Below, piece by piece: positions 1 to 7,922 of a stretch of DNA of 37,171 bases (the stretch's first letter is position 1; every line of letters begins with the position of its first letter). This DNA comes from Chloroflexota bacterium. Lineage in GTDB: Bacteria; Chloroflexota; Anaerolineae; Anaerolineales; Villigracilaceae. Location of the stretch: contig JACRMH010000058.1 of NCBI GenBank assembly GCA_016219545.1, positions 1 through 37,171 on the forward strand, written 5' to 3'. Under the pieces are notes generated by a model that saw only the letters and a list, made by a program, of their open reading frames with translations, ran no database searches and was not told the DNA's origin. The position numbers were made by a program, and so were the translations under genes.

Positions 1-139
1 AACTCATTGATGAATACATTTACTTTTACAACTATGAGAGGATACAATTGAAAACAAGACAGACACCCTACGAAACCAGGTGTCTGTCTATTTGACCAGG
101 GGGGCTTTCTTTTTGTGTCTTGTTTGATGGGTTCAGTTC
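1..139 (+). mobile_element. Right end of an IS3-like insertion sequence (partial)
   Basis: The first bases encode the C-terminus of an IS3-family-like transposase (next entry). It is followed by a short non-coding tail ending near a GTGTCTTGTTTGATGGGTTC stretch at about 115-134, which resembles the terminal inverted repeats of IS3/IS150-like elements. A perfect 11-bp inverted repeat (57-67 with 79-89) overlaps the end of the coding part. The left end lies outside the window, so family assignment and exact right boundary are inferred. Confidence 0.55.
3..95 (+). CDS. IS3-family-like transposase (OrfB), C-terminal fragment
   Basis: An open frame entering from the left edge reads LIDEYIYFYNYERIQLKTRQ followed by TPYETRCLSI and a TGA at 93-95. 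The pattern I(D/N)xYIxFYNxERIQ followed by a Thr-Pro-Tyr motif is the usual C-terminus of the rve-type DDE integrase domain in IS3-group transposases. Only 30 residues are visible and the catalytic residues lie outside the window, so activity cannot be judged. The 11-bp hairpin at 57-89 lies within this coding end and may act as a terminator. Confidence 0.6.
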   Translation, partial: LIDEYIYFYNYERIQLKTRQTPYETRCLSI

Positions 140-159
140 AAAAAGAGTGCCAGTTTTTT

Positions 160-2163
160 TCACTTTCCTGTTATGGTAAAGCCGATTTTTCCTAATTCGG
201 TTGAATACTCTTCGAGCATTCTCCTGCCCATTAGGAGCGAAAATTCAAGGGATGGGTGGTTACCGTCATACATCATCGGGACACCTTCTGCTTCAGTGAG
301 GCAGCTCCCGAGCGTTCCCTGACTGCATAACAAGGCAGCTATATCAATATATAGAGGCTTGTATTGCATGGTCTCGGCGTAATACATATCGTTTTTCACA
401 TCCTCTCCAAAATAGCTGACAAATCTTTCATCCTTGCAGAATGCACTGCCGCCAAATCGGTTTATGATATCTGCGCATTGGTAGGGAGATACTTCGATGT
501 AAGGTCCGATCACCACGACCTTTAGATCCTTATTTTTCGATTTTAAATATTCGAGGATCGGAAGTTCACTGCCATTGCGGAACATATACTGTGAGCTGAT
601 CACCAAAACATCCAGTTGTTCATTAAATTCAGGGTCGCTAAGCGCTGCTGCACGTTCCTGGCATTTGCCTTTATTTTTCCATCCCATGCCAAGAGCGGTT
701 AGCTGGTTGTCTTCTATTGTAAAGCTGCAGTCGTTAACTGCAGAAAAAATAATCAGGTTGATATCTTGCCGGCTTCGGAAAGATTCAGCGAACATGTTGT
801 AGCCGACATAATAATGAGAATCGCCCGCCAGTAAAACTTGCAGTGATGCGTCAGGTCGGCAATTCGACGACTTAAGATCAAGTATGTTACATCCTTTTCT
901 CAATGGGGATGCCCGCCGGGATTGTCCTCTGGTTATTTCCTGCTGAGTCAGGCTATTAGGCATTCTCCATGCCCACCCGTTGTAATTCGATGCGCTGACA
1001 GCCAGTGCTATAAGGATGATTCCCAGCGCTCCATGTGCGGTGAGAAATACACGGGTTGGGACTTTTTGTTTCTCGCCCGTGCTTTTTCTAAAGGGCTGTT
1101 CAACATATATGTACATCAACCTGGCAGCAAGGATGGAGACTGCGCTAATGGTAAATTTTTCAAAGAGGGAAAGCGAACCAAAGTCATAGGCATAATATTT
1201 GAAAAAAACAATAACTGGCCAGTGGATCAAATATAAGGAATAACTGATCTTGCCAATTTCGACCAACACAGGAGTCCGCAGCAAACTTCCACAGTAGCGT
1301 GAATCGCCGCCCCCGTAGATGAGCAGGGCGGCTCCAAAACAAGGCATCAGCGCATTATAAGAAGGGAAGAGAGTTTTTTCCGTATAAGTGAGCATCGGGT
1401 AGATCGTCATTATCAGGCCGGCCAGCATGAGCGGCTCTAATACAAACTTGTTTTTGGGTTGATATTCGATGACCCATACGAGCAGGGCGCCGATGGCAAA
1501 TTCAAAGATGCGGAAAGGCATCAGGTAGAAAATGGAAGCGGGACCTTCAGCAAACCACTCTGAGGCGGTTGGAAAATATTTGGTTAGTACATATACCTGT
1601 CCATCCGCGAACACAAAATTCATATAAAGGCTGAGCGAAAAGCCTAATAGAAGGATTGCCGGCACCATGCGTCTGGGTGTCTTTACGAGTAGGAGGACCA
1701 GCAGCAGCGGCCATACCAGATAGAATTGCTCTTCGACGCTCAGAGACCAGATGTGCAATAAAGGTTTGTAGATCGAAGCGGTGTCAAAATAGCCGCTTTG
1801 CCCCCAAAAGTGAAAGTTTGCCAGGCTGATAATGGAATAACTGAGTGACTTGCTGAAGCTTTCCATCTGCGGGGGAGGGAAGAGGAAAAATGCAGCTACG
1901 AAGCATAAGGCCAGTGCGAAGAAGAAACCCGGCAGCAACCTCCGTGCGCGCCGCAGATAAAAATTGGCAAAACTGAATTTGCCGGTCTTCAATACTTCAT
2001 CGCGGATCAACCTTGTGATGAGAAACCCGCTGATGACAAAAAAAACGTCCACGCCGACATAACCACCACTAAAGGCTGTGACATCAACGTGAAAAAGCAA
2101 AACACTTAATACTGCAATTGCGCGCAGACCGTCAATGTCCGCTCTGTAACGTGTATGTTCCAT
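160..2163 (-). CDS. Acyltransferase 3 family protein with C-terminal SGNH domain (OafA/YrhL-like)
   Basis: A 667-aa integral membrane protein. Residues 1-370 form an acyltransferase-3 domain. It opens with the signature YRADIDGLRAIAVLSVLLFH, followed by VGVDVFFVISGFLIT, the RRARRLLP segment, LHIWSLSVEEQFYLVWPLLL, and about ten hydrophobic helices. After a transmembrane segment near 375-395 comes an extracytoplasmic SGNH-like domain. It contains a GDSHYY block-I serine motif near residue 450 and a C-terminal DGNHPS block carrying the Asp/His pair. This domain order is typical of O-acetyltransferases that modify cell-surface polysaccharide or peptidoglycan: the membrane domain moves the acyl group across the membrane and the SGNH domain transfers it. 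The natural substrate cannot be read from the sequence. The gene stands alone between an IS end and the AOR gene. Confidence 0.9.
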   Translation of the reverse strand: MEHTRYRADIDGLRAIAVLSVLLFHVDVTAFSGGYVGVDVFFVISGFLITRLIRDEVLKTGKFSFANFYLRRARRLLPGFFFALALCFVAAFFLFPPPQMESFSKSLSYSIISLANFHFWGQSGYFDTASIYKPLLHIWSLSVEEQFYLVWPLLLVLLLVKTPRRMVPAILLLGFSLSLYMNFVFADGQVYVLTKYFPTASEWFAEGPASIFYLMPFRIFEFAIGALLVWVIEYQPKNKFVLEPLMLAGLIMTIYPMLTYTEKTLFPSYNALMPCFGAALLIYGGGDSRYCGSLLRTPVLVEIGKISYSLYLIHWPVIVFFKYYAYDFGSLSLFEKFTISAVSILAARLMYIYVEQPFRKSTGEKQKVPTRVFLTAHGALGIILIALAVSASNYNGWAWRMPNSLTQQEITRGQSRRASPLRKGCNILDLKSSNCRPDASLQVLLAGDSHYYVGYNMFAESFRSRQDINLIIFSAVNDCSFTIEDNQLTALGMGWKNKGKCQERAAALSDPEFNEQLDVLVISSQYMFRNGSELPILEYLKSKNKDLKVVVIGPYIEVSPYQCADIINRFGGSAFCKDERFVSYFGEDVKNDMYYAETMQYKPLYIDIAALLCSQGTLGSCLTEAEGVPMMYDGNHPSLEFSLLMGRRMLEEYSTELGKIGFTITGK

Positions 2164-2242
2164 GATACCTCGCCCAAAATTATATCAGTGTGTATTGGGG
2201 GCGACTTCATAATCCTAATAGGGCGCAGATACCCATAAATGA

Positions 2243-2269
2243 AAAGCGGACGTTCATCACGTCCGCTTT
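2243..2269. terminator. Hairpin terminator between acyltransferase and AOR
   Basis: A perfect 11-bp inverted repeat (AAAGCGGACGT at 2243-2253, ACGTCCGCTTT at 2259-2269) with a 5-nt loop. It lies four bases downstream of the AOR stop codon. The T-run is best on the plus strand (GTTTTT) and weaker on the minus strand, where it would end AOR transcription. Confidence 0.65.
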
Positions 2270-2273
2270 GTTT

Positions 2274-4097
2274 TTAGTTCGGCAACCCCAACTCTTTCAA
2301 CTTCTCTTTCGTGGGCCAGCCATTCTCATCCCAGCCGCGAAGCGCATAAAACTCAGGCAGCATTTTGTCGAGTTCCACTACCTTGCCTTTGGCGGGACCA
2401 TCCGGCAGAGGCTCGTTCAACATGCGCGGCGGAAGTGTGTCTACCGTCGAACCTGCTTTGAGGATAAACATGCGCTCAAGGTTGTAGACGCGCTCGGCAG
2501 CTTTCAACGCTTCTTCTGGAGTATAGTCCGCGCCGGTGGAGAGTTGCAGCATTTCCGAAAGAATTTGCGGCAGGATCATGCGATCCTTGTTGAACATGTA
2601 CCGAATGCCAACAAAAACGCACACGCCTGAGCTATCCATCAACGCGAAAGAATCTTCAAAGTGTTTGACGAGTTCGGGTTTGCCTTCTGTCGTTAGCGGA
2701 TTTTCCTTGACAGGCACGCCGAAGACTTCTTCGTAAGCCACGTCGCCTTCCATGTGTGACGCGCCTTTGTTGGATGTGGCATACAACAAGCCCATTCCCT
2801 GTGACCCGCGCGGATCGTATCCGGGGAATTCCTGTTTGCGCGTGGTGACGGCAATTTCAGGGTGACCATATTTTTCACAAAGGCGATAACTTCCCTGCGC
2901 GAGGTCTTTCCCAAAGCCTTCGTTGTATGCCATTTTCTTAAGCATGGCGATCACGGCGTCATGGTCGCCAAACTTCAACGACTGACCCACGATGTCATCA
3001 TTGATGTAGCCCTTCTCGTATAGCTCCATCGCGGCGGCAATGGTCATGCCTGCGCCAATCGTGTCCATGCCGTATTCATTGCACAGATAATTCGCCTTGA
3101 CCAGCGCAGCCAGGTCGCTCACGCCGCATCCGGTTCCCAAAGACGAAATGGTTTCATATTCAGGTCCTTCACCTTTGCCTTTATATTTTCCGTCCGGCAC
3201 TTCGGTGAGACGTCCGCACGAAAGCGGACAGCGATAGCAGGGCGTGTGACGGATCAAATATTGATTCTTGAGCGCGTCACCGTCAATATTGCTGACATGT
3301 TCAAACGTCCCTTGCTGGAAATTGCGCGTGGGCAAAATGCCGAGCGTGTTGGTCACCTGCGGCACATACGATGTTCCATAGATGCGCATGTTCGAACCCT
3401 TCTTCACATCCACACCGACGTTTTTGGATGTTTGCACGCTCAGGCTTACCATTTTTGCAGAATTGTGTAATTTCGGATTTTTATTTCCCATCGCAACAAC
3501 GGCTTTGAGATTCTTGCTTCCCATTACTGCACCGACGCCGGAACGGGCCGCCGCGCGGTGTTTGTCGTTCATGATCGAGGCCATCAGCGCGAGGTTCTCA
3601 CCCGCAGGACCGATACATGCGACTCGTGCTTCCAAGGATGTTTCACCCTTCAAGATGTCCGTCGTCTCAGGCACTTCCTTGCCCCAAAGATGCGCGGCAT
3701 TTCTTAATTCGATCTGGTCTTCATTAACGAAGAGATACACCGGTTCCGGTGACTTGCCCTCGAAGATGAACAGATCGAAGCCGGTGCGCTTCATCCAGGT
3801 TGGGAATTCGCCGCCCGAGTTGGAGTGCGCGAGCGCGCCCGTCAGCGGGGACTTGGTCACCACCATGTAGCGATTCCCCGTTGGAGCAGGAGTCGCTGTC
3901 AGGGGGCCCGTGGCGAAGATCAACTTGTTTTCAGGCGCAAGCGGGTCCACCATCGGGTCCACTTCTTTATACAAATAGTGGATCGCCAGTCCGCGCCCGC
4001 CGAGATAATCGTGCGCGATCTTCGGGTCAATTTCTTCGGTCGTGATCTTTTTGGTTGTGAGGTTTACTCGCAAAAGTTTGAGGTGCCAGCCGTACAT
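2274..4097 (-). CDS. aor: Aldehyde:ferredoxin oxidoreductase (tungsten enzyme, AOR family)
   Basis: A 607-aa protein of normal AOR length. It begins with the N-terminal AOR domain (GWHLKLLRVNL, then DYLGGRGLAIHYL, then ATGPLTATPAPTGNRYMVVTK-type motifs), which binds the bis-pterin tungsten cofactor. The 4Fe-4S ligands are visible as C287xxC290xxxC294 (TPCYRCPLSCG) with the fourth cysteine in SSGVCVF near residue 493. The family oxidises aldehydes to carboxylic acids with ferredoxin as acceptor, or reduces acids in reverse; which aldehyde is used here is not visible. Oxygen-sensitive and cytoplasmic in known cases, it implies an anaerobic or facultative lifestyle. A MoaD/ThiS-like gene lies 126 bp upstream on the same strand, as often seen in AOR loci, and may supply sulfur for the pterin cofactor. 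Confidence 0.93.
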   Translation of the reverse strand: MYGWHLKLLRVNLTTKKITTEEIDPKIAHDYLGGRGLAIHYLYKEVDPMVDPLAPENKLIFATGPLTATPAPTGNRYMVVTKSPLTGALAHSNSGGEFPTWMKRTGFDLFIFEGKSPEPVYLFVNEDQIELRNAAHLWGKEVPETTDILKGETSLEARVACIGPAGENLALMASIMNDKHRAAARSGVGAVMGSKNLKAVVAMGNKNPKLHNSAKMVSLSVQTSKNVGVDVKKGSNMRIYGTSYVPQVTNTLGILPTRNFQQGTFEHVSNIDGDALKNQYLIRHTPCYRCPLSCGRLTEVPDGKYKGKGEGPEYETISSLGTGCGVSDLAALVKANYLCNEYGMDTIGAGMTIAAAMELYEKGYINDDIVGQSLKFGDHDAVIAMLKKMAYNEGFGKDLAQGSYRLCEKYGHPEIAVTTRKQEFPGYDPRGSQGMGLLYATSNKGASHMEGDVAYEEVFGVPVKENPLTTEGKPELVKHFEDSFALMDSSGVCVFVGIRYMFNKDRMILPQILSEMLQLSTGADYTPEEALKAAERVYNLERMFILKAGSTVDTLPPRMLNEPLPDGPAKGKVVELDKMLPEFYALRGWDENGWPTKEKLKELGLPN

Positions 4098-4112
4098 GGG
4101 AAACTCCTATAT

Positions 4113-4144
4113 GAAAGGATGAAAAATGAGGGATGAAGGATGAA
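4113..4144. repeat. GGATGAA micro-repeat tract
   Basis: Imperfect repeats of GGATGAA/GGATGAAAA between the MoaD-like gene and AOR. The same heptamer is tandemly repeated at 10148-10182 and 21904-21923, always in non-coding DNA next to a gene start. Confidence 0.5.
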
Positions 4145-4151
4145 AGCTTTT

Positions 4152-4217
4152 CCTTTGTGTACCTCACCTGCACTGCACCAAACGCAGTGCGGTGCAAGTG
4201 TCGTGACCCTTTGTGGT
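4152..4217. repeat. 66-bp dispersed palindromic repeat, copy 1
   Basis: This 66-bp sequence is the reverse complement of 30267-30332 with only two differences. Its centre folds into a hairpin (CACC-T-GCACTGC with GCAGTGC-GGTG). It sits between the MoaD-like gene and AOR. A related palindrome is present at 13596-13637. The size, hairpin and intergenic location suggest a MITE- or REP-like element. Confidence 0.75.
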
Positions 4218-4223
4218 GAAATT

Positions 4224-4463
4224 TTATCCGCCAGCAATCGCGGAAAAAGCCGTGACCGTATCGCCTGCTTGAAGCGGCGCGTTCATATCTGTCATTAAAC
4301 CATTAAGCACAATGACGCTTTCATCATTGAGAGGGATTGAAAAGCGGGAAATCACATCATAAACCGTTGTGCCTTCCGGGACATCCAGTTCCACCGTGCC
4401 GTGCTTCGTTCCCGGCGGAAGGACTTCGCGATAGTTGGCCAGCATTTTGACTTGGACGATCAT
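4224..4463 (-). CDS. MoaD/ThiS-family ubiquitin-like sulfur carrier (AOR-associated)
   Basis: A 79-aa protein with the beta-grasp sulfur-carrier pattern: VPEGTTVYDVISRF, a central VIVLNGL strand, the LQAGDTVTAFSAIAGG tail and the essential C-terminal Gly-Gly. In MoaD and ThiS this diglycine is adenylated and thiocarboxylated by a MoeB/ThiF enzyme; a MoeZ-like enzyme is encoded at 6325-7485. It lies directly upstream of and co-oriented with AOR, so the likely role is sulfur transfer for the tungsten/molybdenum pterin cofactor. It is one of three diglycine-ended carriers in the window. Which pathway it serves is inferred from the neighbour only. Confidence 0.85.
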   Translation of the reverse strand: MIVQVKMLANYREVLPPGTKHGTVELDVPEGTTVYDVISRFSIPLNDESVIVLNGLMTDMNAPLQAGDTVTAFSAIAGG

Positions 4464-4541
4464 TTGTGGATTCTAGCACGTACAGGTCAGATTGGTAATC
4501 CCAAGTTACAATAGATGAAATCCAAAAGCACGGAGAGATTT

Positions 4542-5336
4542 ATGACAAATGAACTTGCACTGATCACCGGCGCATCCAGTGGAATTGGGGCGGCCTTTGC
4601 CCGCCAACTCGCAGAGCGCAAAGTTGACCTGTGCATCACGGGGCGGCGGGTTGAAAATCTTGAATCCATTGCGGCGGAATTGCGCGAAAAACACAAAGTC
4701 CGCGTGGATGTTTTGGTTGCCGACCTTGTGACCAATGATGGCATTGGTAAAGTGGAAGCATGGATCAGGTCAAACCCATCTTTGTCCCTGCTTATCAACA
4801 ACGCAGGTTTCGGCACGCGCGGACTCTTTGCAAACAAGCCGTCCGGTAAATATCAAGAGATGATCACGGTGCATATCACGGCAGCGATGAGGCTGACTTC
4901 CGCTGCTCTGCCTGAAATGATAAAAGCGCAGCGGGGAGCGGTCATCAACGTATCTTCCGTTACGGCCTTTATGCCTTTGGCGGGCAATGCAGTCTACGCA
5001 GGGACAAAGTCGTTCCTGAACGCGTTCACCCAATCGCTGTCATTTGAATTGAAAAATACTGGCGTGAAGATGCAGCTCCTTGCCCCGGGATTCACTTACA
5101 GTGATTTCCACAAACGCCCTGATTATTCGAAAACAAACACTTATGATGTTATCCCCAAATTTATGTGGATGAATGCGGACGATGTGGCACGAACCTCATT
5201 GCGGGATCTGGAGCGAAACAAACTCTTTTGCATTCCCGGCACCTTGAATAAATTGATCGCGTTTGCAGGTCGAAGCGGGTTGGCGGCTTTAGGTTCGAAG
5301 GTCATGGCAAGGCGTTACAAAATGCCTTCAAAATAA
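4542..5336 (+). CDS. Short-chain dehydrogenase/reductase (SDR)
   Basis: A 264-aa classical SDR. It has the cofactor motif TGASSGIG near residue 10, the NNAG motif (LLINNAGFG), the catalytic serine in VINVSSVTAF and the YAGTK active-site Tyr/Lys pair. The Arg/Asp pattern after the second strand (TGRR) suggests NADP(H) preference. The start at 4542 is chosen because a GGAGAG ribosome-binding site lies at 4532-4537; an upstream ATG at 4515 has none. It is divergent from the MoaD-like gene and followed by a thioesterase, so a role in fatty-acid or ketone metabolism is possible but the substrate is unknown. Confidence 0.88.
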   Translation: MTNELALITGASSGIGAAFARQLAERKVDLCITGRRVENLESIAAELREKHKVRVDVLVADLVTNDGIGKVEAWIRSNPSLSLLINNAGFGTRGLFANKPSGKYQEMITVHITAAMRLTSAALPEMIKAQRGAVINVSSVTAFMPLAGNAVYAGTKSFLNAFTQSLSFELKNTGVKMQLLAPGFTYSDFHKRPDYSKTNTYDVIPKFMWMNADDVARTSLRDLERNKLFCIPGTLNKLIAFAGRSGLAALGSKVMARRYKMPSK

Positions 5337-5343
5337 AATGTAG

Positions 5344-5362
5344 GGGCGGGGTCATCCCGCCC
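5344..5362. repeat. Short GC-rich hairpin between SDR and thioesterase
   Basis: A perfect 7-bp stem (GGGCGGG at 5344-5350, CCCGCCC at 5356-5362) with a GTCAT loop, in the 39-bp gap before the thioesterase. There is no T-run, so it looks like a small palindromic repeat rather than a terminator. Confidence 0.4.
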
Positions 5363-5375
5363 AAAGGGCAAACCA

Positions 5376-5813
5376 ATGAAAAGAAAACTTCCTGAACATG
5401 GCTGGTGTTTTGTGTGCGGACATGATAACCCGCACGGTATCGGATTGGAATTGTGGGTGGATGATGATGGCGTGCTAACGTCTGAGTTCACACTGGGAGA
5501 AGCACAGCAGGGACCTCCCGGTCACGCACACGGCGGCGCATCCGCGGCAATCCTCGATGAAGCCATGGGACTCGTCGTTTGGGCGGCAGGCTTGAAAGTG
5601 GCGGCGGTGAATCTAGAGATCAATTATCACAAGCCGCTGCCCCTGCACCTGCCATTGACCTTTGAAGCGCGTATCACACAAAAAGATGAACGCAAAATAT
5701 TCTCGACCGGTGAGATCAAACTGCCCGATGGAACGATAGCCGTCAGCGGCCGCGGCATCTATGTTGTTGCACCAAAACTATTCGATAATGTGAGGTTGGT
5801 CGGTACGATATGA
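5376..5813 (+). CDS. PaaI-like hotdog-fold thioesterase
   Basis: A 145-aa single-domain protein matching the hotdog thioesterase superfamily. The HGG active-site segment is seen in PGHAHGGASAAILDEAMG at about residues 49-66, followed by VNLEINYHKPLPL, the usual strand that packs in the dimer. The N-terminal CFVCGHDNPHGIGL resembles the small Cys-containing N-terminus of many PaaI/YbgC-like members. The expected activity is hydrolysis of an acyl-CoA thioester in the cytoplasm; the acyl group is unknown. Its stop overlaps the start of the downstream lipoprotein by four bases (ATGA), so the two are co-translated. Confidence 0.87.
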   Translation: MKRKLPEHGWCFVCGHDNPHGIGLELWVDDDGVLTSEFTLGEAQQGPPGHAHGGASAAILDEAMGLVVWAAGLKVAAVNLEINYHKPLPLHLPLTFEARITQKDERKIFSTGEIKLPDGTIAVSGRGIYVVAPKLFDNVRLVGTI

Positions 5814-6265
5814 AAAAGATCACGCTGTTGTGCTGTGCATTTTTATTAGCCGCCTGTCTCGCGCAGACGGCAGTTGAGCCAACCCCAACAGCGGTTGCCC
5901 CATTTGTTATCAAGCAGGAAGATAACTCGTACGCACCGCAGGTGGCAGATGCAGGCAAGCGGCAGGATCAAGTCATTATTACATCCTCCGATCTATCCGA
6001 GCGGTCTGACCTCACGCCGGTTCAAATTGATTTGCATCTTCTGGGGTCCATGCCAACTACTTGCAGTCAATTGCGGATCAAGGTCAACCCGCCCAATGAC
6101 GCGGGTCAACTCTTTATTGAAGTGTACAGTCTCACGGACTTGAATTCAAAATGCAATAATGTATTCCAGCAATTTGATGTCACCATCCTGCTCGGCGTCT
6201 ATTCTCCCGGGCGATACACCATCTGGGTTAATGATAATTATGTAGGGGATTTTCTTTCTTTGTGA
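5810..6265 (+). CDS. Predicted lipoprotein of unknown function
   Basis: A 151-aa protein with a lipoprotein signal peptide: MKK, a hydrophobic stretch and a lipobox LAAC at residues 13-16. A short Thr/Pro-rich spacer follows (VEPTPTAVAP) and then a roughly 100-residue beta-rich domain with two cysteines (TTCSQL and SKCNNV) that could form a disulfide outside the cell. I do not recognise the domain. It overlaps the thioesterase by four bases and is followed by a terminator, so it is the last gene of this transcript. Confidence 0.75.
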   Translation: MKKITLLCCAFLLAACLAQTAVEPTPTAVAPFVIKQEDNSYAPQVADAGKRQDQVIITSSDLSERSDLTPVQIDLHLLGSMPTTCSQLRIKVNPPNDAGQLFIEVYSLTDLNSKCNNVFQQFDVTILLGVYSPGRYTIWVNDNYVGDFLSL

Positions 6266-6283
6266 GATGGGATAAAAAAACAC

Positions 6284-6311
6284 CCCTCCGCGTCAAAACC
6301 TGACGGGAGGG
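6284..6311. terminator. Bidirectional terminator between lipoprotein and moeZ-like gene
   Basis: Inverted repeat CCCTCC (6284-6289) with GGAGGG (6306-6311), and an inner GTCA/TGAC pair. A run of seven A at 6274-6280 gives a good T-run on the minus strand, and a T-rich stretch follows on the plus strand. It can serve both convergent genes. Confidence 0.8.
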
Positions 6312-6324
6312 CTGTTTCTGTTTT

Positions 6325-7485
6325 CTAGTATATTGGCAAACCCTTATCCACATCCCTTGCCCAGGCATTGATGCCGCCCTTGAGATTCTTTGCCTTTTTG
6401 AATCCCGCGCTCATGAGCAATTCCAAAGCGCGCGCGGAGCGGGTTCCCGCTTTGCAGAAGACCACCATATCATCGGCGCTGTCCAGTTCGGATAAACGTC
6501 CCGCCAGTTGACCCAGGGGGATGTTGACAGCGTTGGGGATGGCGGAGATCTCCAGCTCGTGAGGTTCACGCACATCGAGCAGAGTCAGCTTTGAGGTCCC
6601 CGCAGGGGTGAGGCGGGTTTTTAGATCCAATGCAGTGATGTCGAATCCTGAATCAGCCGAGTCATCTTCATGGTCATGGCCCGGGACGCCGCAGAATTCT
6701 TCGTAGTCAATTAATTCTTTGATATCCGCGTCCGGCCCGCAGACACGGCATTTTGGATTCTTCTTGAGCTTCACAAAATCAAAGGACATATCCAGCGCGT
6801 TATACAAAAGCAGTTTGCCGATCATCGGGTCGCCAACGCCGAGTAAAACTTTCAAAGCCTCGGTGGCTTGAAGGGTGCCGATGGTGCCGGGCAGAACGCC
6901 CAGCACGCCACCTTCCGCGCACGAAGGGACAAGCCCTGGCGGGGGCGGCTCAGGGAAGAGACAGCGGTAGCAGGGACCTTCCTTCGCGTAAAAGACGCTC
7001 AACTGACCATCGAAGCGGAAGATGGAACCATAGACATTCGGCTTGCCTAGAAAAACGCAGACATCATTCGTGAGATAACGCGTGGGGAAATTATCCGTGC
7101 CGTCAATGATGACGTCATAATCTTTGGCGATGCGCATGGCATTGGCGGATGTGAATGGCTCGTTGTAAATATCAACTTGAATATCGGGATTCAGATCGAT
7201 CAGTTTTTCGCGCGCGCTTTCAACTTTCAATTTTCCAATCGTGCTCGTGCCGTGAATGACCTGTCGCTGCAGATTTGATTTATCCACTACATCGTAATCC
7301 ACCAGTCCAATGCGACCGACTCCCGCCGCCGCGAGATACAAAGCGACCGGTGAGCCCAATCCGCCTGTGCCGATGACCAGCGCGGACGAGCCTTTTAACT
7401 TGCGTTGACCATCCAGTCCCACTTCCGGGATCAACAAATGGCGTGAATAACGCAAAATTTCATCGTGAGTTAAACCTGGCAGCAC
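6325..7485 (-). CDS. moeZ: MoeZ-like sulfur-carrier activating enzyme (ThiF/MoeB domain plus rhodanese)
   Basis: A 386-aa fusion. Residues 1-260 are a MoeB/ThiF E1-like adenylyltransferase with the ATP motif GTGGLGSP (about 39-46), YDVVDKSNLQRQ, and two zinc-binding pairs, CYRC and CRVC. Residues 280-386 are a rhodanese domain with active-site cysteine in VVFCKAGTRSA. In M. tuberculosis the same architecture (MoeZ) adenylates and thiocarboxylates the diglycine tail of CysO and molybdopterin carriers. Here the gene starts one base after the CysO-like stop codon, which supports that pairing. It may also charge the other two diglycine carriers nearby. It is the last gene of the cysteine operon, before a terminator. 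Confidence 0.92.
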   Translation of the reverse strand: MLPGLTHDEILRYSRHLLIPEVGLDGQRKLKGSSALVIGTGGLGSPVALYLAAAGVGRIGLVDYDVVDKSNLQRQVIHGTSTIGKLKVESAREKLIDLNPDIQVDIYNEPFTSANAMRIAKDYDVIIDGTDNFPTRYLTNDVCVFLGKPNVYGSIFRFDGQLSVFYAKEGPCYRCLFPEPPPPGLVPSCAEGGVLGVLPGTIGTLQATEALKVLLGVGDPMIGKLLLYNALDMSFDFVKLKKNPKCRVCGPDADIKELIDYEEFCGVPGHDHEDDSADSGFDITALDLKTRLTPAGTSKLTLLDVREPHELEISAIPNAVNIPLGQLAGRLSELDSADDMVVFCKAGTRSARALELLMSAGFKKAKNLKGGINAWARDVDKGLPIY

Positions 7486-7486
7486 A

Positions 7487-7759
7487 TTAACCTCCCGCTA
7501 TCGAAGGGATTAAGATCAAGCGATCATTCTCCCTCAAAGGCGTTTCGAGTCCCTGTAGATCTTTGATGTTATTTTCACCCAAAAACAGATTAACGAATGC
7601 GCGCAATTCGCCCTGCTCGGAATAAAGATGAGGTTTGAGTGCGGGATATTCCCTGATCAAACTGGTCATCGCCGAAGCGACATCCCCGCCATTGACGGTG
7701 ACTTCCGCCTGACCATTTGTATATGAACGTAAAGGAGTTGGTATTTTTAAAGTTGACAT
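7487..7759 (-). CDS. cysO: CysO-like sulfur carrier protein
   Basis: A 90-aa beta-grasp protein ending in SIAGG. The pattern IPTPLRSYTNGQAEVTVNGG, then REYPALKPHL, LRAFVNLFLG, GLETPLRENDRLILIP and AGG closely follows the mycobacterial CysO layout (IPTxLRxxTxGQ, FVNxxxN, ILPxxAGG). CysO thiocarboxylate is the sulfur donor for CysM. The start at 7759 is chosen for its AAGGA ribosome-binding site; an in-frame upstream start would add ten residues. It lies 163 bp after the unknown 101-aa gene and one base before moeZ. Assignment is by pattern and neighbourhood. Confidence 0.88.
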   Translation of the reverse strand: MSTLKIPTPLRSYTNGQAEVTVNGGDVASAMTSLIREYPALKPHLYSEQGELRAFVNLFLGENNIKDLQGLETPLRENDRLILIPSIAGG

Positions 7760-7922
7760 GATTTTCCTTGGATCTAAAGTGAGATACAAGGTTGAGGGCT
7801 ATCGCTTATCTCATAACTGAGTAAACTTTCTGTTGAAAATTGCGAGTAAAAATGCAACTTTTGTTTACCAAATTATGCGATACTATGTAATTCATTCTAA
7901 CCCTCAACCTCTCGAATTTCAA
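7760..7922. other. 163-bp AT-rich spacer inside the cysteine operon
   Basis: No gene is seen. A 9-bp inverted repeat (GGTTGAGGG at 7790-7798, CCCTCAACC at 7901-7909) brackets most of the spacer and could hold it in one RNA fold. There is no T-run, and no clear promoter was recognised. Confidence 0.35.

Noticed and set aside
3382..3870. 162-codon plus-strand open frame opposite AOR
   Set aside because: It lies entirely within the clearly recognised AOR gene on the other strand and has no ribosome-binding site or family match.
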